Positions 5,969-8,367 of a DNA stretch of 8,367 bases are shown here, piece by piece. Source of the stretch: Acetobacteraceae bacterium (GTDB lineage: Bacteria > Pseudomonadota > Alphaproteobacteria > Acetobacterales > Acetobacteraceae); NCBI GenBank assembly GCA_030039695.1, contig JASHVB010000930.1, forward strand, positions 1 to 8,367. Direction: 5' to 3'. Below the pieces are notes generated by a model, which saw only the letters and a list, made by a program, of their open reading frames with translations, was not told the origin of the DNA and searched no databases. The stretch's first letter is position 1. Each line of letters opens with the position of its first letter. A program made the position numbers and the translations under genes.

Positions 5969-7174
5969 ATGGTTCGACACGATCGCCCGGCGACACGTCT
6001 TGCCACGCGCCTTGCCTTTCTCGTCGCTGGCTTCGGCGTTGCCTGCTGGGCGCCATTGGTGCCCTTCGCCAAGCAGCGTCTCGCCGTGGACGATGCCACG
6101 CTCGGTCTCCTGCTGTTGTGCATCGGCATCGGATCGGTCCTTGCGATGCAGTTCACAGGAGCGCTGAGCGCCCGTTATGGGGCCAAGCCCGCTATCGTCG
6201 CGGGCGGTCTCGGCCTTACGCTCATCCTGCCGTTCCTGTCGGTCGTCGCGACGCCGCCGGTGCTCGCAGTGGCGTTGCTTGGGTTCGGCGCTTCGCTCGG
6301 ATCGCTCGACGTCGCGATGAACATCCACGCGGTCGAGGTTGAGCGCGCGGCGGCCAAACCCCTCATGTCGGGCTTTCATGCGCTGTTCAGCATCGGCGGC
6401 TTCGTCGGCTCAACGCTCATGACCTTCCTCCTGTCATCGCATCTCGCGCCTTTGGCGAGCACGCTGTGGTGTGCGGCGATCATGCTCGTGGCGGTCCTGC
6501 TCGCGTGGCCGCGCCTGCTCGCCGGGGCGCAGGGCGAGAAGGGGCCGCTCTTCGTGATGCCGCGCGGCATCGTGCTGCTGATTGCGGGTCTTGCCGCCGC
6601 TGTCTTTCTCGTCGAAGGCGCGCTGCTCGACTGGGGTGCGCTTCTGATCACGAGCACCGGCCTCGTGTCCGCGACGAGGGGTGGTGTCGGTTACATGCTC
6701 TTCGCCATCGCCATGACCGTCGGGCGTCTCACTGGTGATGCGGTGACCGCCCGTATCGGCGACCGTGCGACCCTCTTCTGGAGTGGCATCGTCGCGGTCG
6801 TCGGGTTCGTCGTCCTGCTCACGGCGCGTGTCCTGGCGATGGGGGGCTTCCTGCTGATCGGTCTTGGCACCTCTAACATCGTGCCGATTCTTTTCCGCAA
6901 GGCTGGCTCGCAGACGGTCATGTCGCCCGCGCTCGCGATCAGCGCGATGACCACGGCGGGTTATGCCGGCATCTTGGCCGGACCCGCCGCGATGGGTTTC
7001 GTGTCCAAGGCGGTGGGGCTCCACAACGCCTTCTGGATGCTGGCGGCATTGCTCTTCCTCGTGCCGCCGACTGCGCGGTTCGTTGCGGAGGGACCGGCCG
7101 TGGAGGATTGCGACGGCCGACGTCTGCTTCTGGTAAGGCGATGCGGTCGCGCGGACGACCGAAATGGTGGATAG
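5969..7174 (+). CDS. MFS transporter, YbjJ-like family
   Basis: A 401-residue inner-membrane carrier with about 12 hydrophobic segments, from residue 15 to about 368. The family signs are clear: the loop-2/3 motif GALSARYGAKP (64-74, a variant of the MFS GxxxDRxGR motif), DVAMNIHAVEVER (114-126), MSGFHALFSIGGFVG (133-147), EGALLDWGALL (216-226) and GRLTGDAV (252-259). These match the YbjJ-type branch, whose members are mostly uncharacterised and proposed to export small molecules or sugars; the substrate here cannot be inferred. The start is set by AGAAGG six bases upstream. A perfect inverted repeat in the leader may control it. After the last membrane segment about 30 hydrophilic residues (from FVAEGP on, including DGRRLLLVRRCGRADDRNGG) are not typical and may be added sequence from a disturbed 3' end. 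The downstream neighbour is convergent, so it is probably transcribed alone. Confidence 0.9.
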   Translation: MVRHDRPATRLATRLAFLVAGFGVACWAPLVPFAKQRLAVDDATLGLLLLCIGIGSVLAMQFTGALSARYGAKPAIVAGGLGLTLILPFLSVVATPPVLAVALLGFGASLGSLDVAMNIHAVEVERAAAKPLMSGFHALFSIGGFVGSTLMTFLLSSHLAPLASTLWCAAIMLVAVLLAWPRLLAGAQGEKGPLFVMPRGIVLLIAGLAAAVFLVEGALLDWGALLITSTGLVSATRGGVGYMLFAIAMTVGRLTGDAVTARIGDRATLFWSGIVAVVGFVVLLTARVLAMGGFLLIGLGTSNIVPILFRKAGSQTVMSPALAISAMTTAGYAGILAGPAAMGFVSKAVGLHNAFWMLAALLFLVPPTARFVAEGPAVEDCDGRRLLLVRRCGRADDRNGG

Positions 7175-7182
7175 CCGTCGTT

Positions 7183-7211
7183 CAGGGCGGATCAGGCGAA
7201 CGGTCGCCCTG
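7183..7211 (+). terminator. Possible hairpin terminator after the MFS gene
   Basis: CAGGGCG (7183-7189) pairs exactly with CGCCCTG (7205-7211) around a 15-base loop, eight bases after the MFS stop. Inside it GGCGA (7195-7199) can also pair with TCGCC (7204-7208). There is no T-run on the right, so if it ends transcription it is not a classical intrinsic terminator. The position is right; the form is weak. Confidence 0.35.
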
Positions 7212-7546
7212 TGTCACGTTGCTGCAATTGATGAGACTACGGAATCAGAGAAAACAAGTACCTGCGATTGCCAAATGAGCTGCGAAATTGCCGTCAGAAT
7301 TTGTTTGCCCGTGGTGCCACAAACATGAGAAATCCGAGGCCGAACCTGGCTGCGAGGCCAAACGGGCCACCGCCGGCTTCGCCGAAAGGTTAATCCGGAG
7401 ATTCCAAGAGGTCGAGTTCCACATGCCCGCGGATATTCGCACTGATTGCGGCAATACTGAGAAAACGCCGCTGGGCACATTCTCATCTCAAATGGCAGCA
7501 AATTCGTCTACGAGCCCTTTTCTCACCAATTGCGGCAACATGACAC
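7211..7546. mobile_element. Small inverted-repeat-bounded element (MITE-like or deleted IS), about 335 bp
   Basis: Bases 7211-7236 (starting GTGTCACGTTGC) match the reverse complement of 7521-7546 (starting GTGTCATGTTGC) at 23 of 26 positions; all three differences are transitions. Such matched ends, 336 bp overall, are expected of a non-autonomous transposable unit or an insertion sequence that lost its transposase by internal deletion. The interior encodes no credible transposase: frames on both strands are open only in short runs, and the longest plus-strand one (7288 onward) runs out into the antisense of the downstream gene. A degenerate third copy of the end sequence lies at about 7445-7464. 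No flanking target duplication is evident, so the ends may have been rearranged or be old. The GTTGC core recalls IS6-type ends, but that is a weak resemblance. The element sits in the convergent gap between two genes and interrupts neither. Confidence 0.55.
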
Positions 7547-7572
7547 CGTACTTTCGCGCGGTCTCCCTGGCG

Positions 7573-8367
7573 CTACGACAGTTCCTCGATCAACGATCTC
7601 GCTGCTTTCAGGTCGGCCGTTGCGAAGCCTTCGGTGAATCGATCATAAGTCGATACCAAGAGCCTACGCGCTGCTTTTTCCCGAGAGCTGTCCCGCCATA
7701 ATCGGGCAAGACTGGTAGCGGCGCGCAGTTCCCACGACAAAGCGCCCTGCCGGTGTGCCCGATCGACTGCCTGCCTGAAATGGTCCTCCGCGACGGCCCC
7801 GGCTCCAGCCCCGCCCTGCGATAACAAAAGCTCGCCCTTGATGCGCAACATCTCCGCAGTCGCCCATCGTTCTTCGCGATCTTCGGAGAAAGTGATCGCC
7901 TCTTCGATTACAGCGAGTGCTTCGGTGATCTCACCGGCGCGGCCTAGGCTCTCTGCCATCCGAAAGGAAAAAAAATGCGCAAGAGACCTGCCCGCGCCCG
8001 GTTCGGTGCAGGCGGCACGCAGCAGTTCTAATCCCTCGCTGAGCTGCCCGCCTTGGATGAGGAGCGCCCCCTGGTAGAAACGGGCGAACGGGCGCCAGCG
8101 CCCCGGCGCATGCCGTGTGAAACAATCGAGCAGCATGTCCACGTAACGTTGCGCTTCAGAAAGATCGCCGACCCAGAGTGCGATTGGGCATGCCGCGACC
8201 ACGAGAGCGTCACCCAACGAGACGGCGTGATTGATCGCCCGCGCCTCCACGACGTTGCTTTCCGCGACCCGTACCGCGTGATCCGGCAATCCCTGCAGCC
8301 ACAGGACTCGCGCGTAGAAGCTGCGTGCCTGAACCCACTCGTCTGCCTCAAAGCGTACGATCTGCCA
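7573..8367 (-). CDS. Large ATPase/TPR transcriptional regulator, C-terminal part (5' end outside window)
   Basis: The last 264 residues of a leftward gene; the frame is still open at the window edge, so start and N-terminal domains are unseen. The visible part is a run of helix-turn-helix pairs of TPR type (for example ALWVGDLSEAQRYVDMLLD, ARFYQGALLIQGGQLSEGLE, EMLRIKGELLLSQGG). The ending is highly recognisable: QGALSWELRAATSLARLW (residues 207-224) followed by YDRFTEGFATADLKAARSLI and a stop. This ending is typical of roughly 900-1000-residue proteins with an N-terminal winged-helix or cyclase domain, a central P-loop ATPase and a TPR tail, common in Bradyrhizobium and Burkholderia relatives. 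They are presumed signal-responsive transcription factors; ligands are generally unknown. It points toward the MFS gene but on the opposite strand, so a regulatory link is only a guess. The nearest ATG-like start in view (TTG at 8289) is not the real start. Confidence 0.85.
   Translation of the reverse strand, partial: WQIVRFEADEWVQARSFYARVLWLQGLPDHAVRVAESNVVEARAINHAVSLGDALVVAACPIALWVGDLSEAQRYVDMLLDCFTRHAPGRWRPFARFYQGALLIQGGQLSEGLELLRAACTEPGAGRSLAHFFSFRMAESLGRAGEITEALAVIEEAITFSEDREERWATAEMLRIKGELLLSQGGAGAGAVAEDHFRQAVDRAHRQGALSWELRAATSLARLWRDSSREKAARRLLVSTYDRFTEGFATADLKAARSLIEELS

Noticed and set aside
6434..7024. A 196-codon minus-strand frame opposite the MFS gene
   Set aside because: Low-complexity, extremely charged product typical of an antisense shadow of GC-rich membrane-protein codons.
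7195..7225. Target-site duplication flanking the inverted-repeat element
   Set aside because: The bases just outside the two repeats (ending CGCCCT on the left, starting CGTAC on the right) do not match at any usual duplication length.
7288..7701. A 137-codon plus-strand ORF with two CxxC-like cysteines (CPWC)
   Set aside because: It crosses the right inverted repeat and runs antisense into the regulator's C-terminus. Codon bias is poor, it has no ribosome site, and a lone CPWC is not enough for a zinc-finger call.
1..8367. CRISPR array, tRNA or rRNA gene
   Set aside because: No regularly spaced direct repeats and no cloverleaf or rRNA-like conserved stretch seen on either strand.

Overview
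The window reads like a high-GC Gram-negative chromosome or large replicon. An alphaproteobacterium of the Bradyrhizobium/Methylobacterium type, or a Burkholderia-like betaproteobacterium, fits best: most codons end in G or C, Shine-Dalgarno sites are AGGAG-like, and both an NHLM-type peptide exporter and a large ATPase/TPR regulator are present. This is inferred from gene families and composition, not from a marker gene.

Layout. Positions 3-1442 (+) hold the C-terminal part of an exporter ABC protein (membrane domain end plus complete ATPase domain), most like the NHLM/NHLP bacteriocin export family. Positions 1443-1829 show no convincing gene. Positions 1830-3786 (-) hold a compact leftward array of unrecognised genes. 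It consists of a multiply frameshifted gene of about 255 codons (3021-3786), a possible 68-codon ORF (2744-2950), a well-supported 84-aa gene with a clear AGGAG site (2490-2744) and a probably frameshifted ORF (1830-2490). The last three are chained by TGATG stop/start overlaps. Positions 3787-4125 look like non-coding debris.

Positions 4126-4797 (+) hold the C-terminal half of a class III PLP aminotransferase, cut off at its 5' side. It overlaps by ATGA a HAD-family phosphatase (4794-5690), whose last roughly 80 codons look like read-through into foreign sequence. After a 280-bp leader with a perfect 9-bp inverted repeat comes an intact MFS transporter of the YbjJ-like type (5969-7174). A convergent gap follows. 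It contains a possible hairpin terminator and a roughly 335-bp stretch bounded by 26-bp inverted repeats (23/26 identical), best read as a small non-autonomous or internally deleted insertion element. From 7573 to the window end (-) is the C-terminal TPR part of a large ATPase-type transcriptional regulator.

Together the window looks like a mosaic accessory region. Three recognisable cargo modules (peptide exporter, aminotransferase/phosphatase pair, MFS plus regulator) are separated by broken genes and repeat-bounded junk. Nothing in the sequence ties these modules into one pathway. The best candidates for something undescribed are the unrecognised leftward gene array and the small inverted-repeat element.
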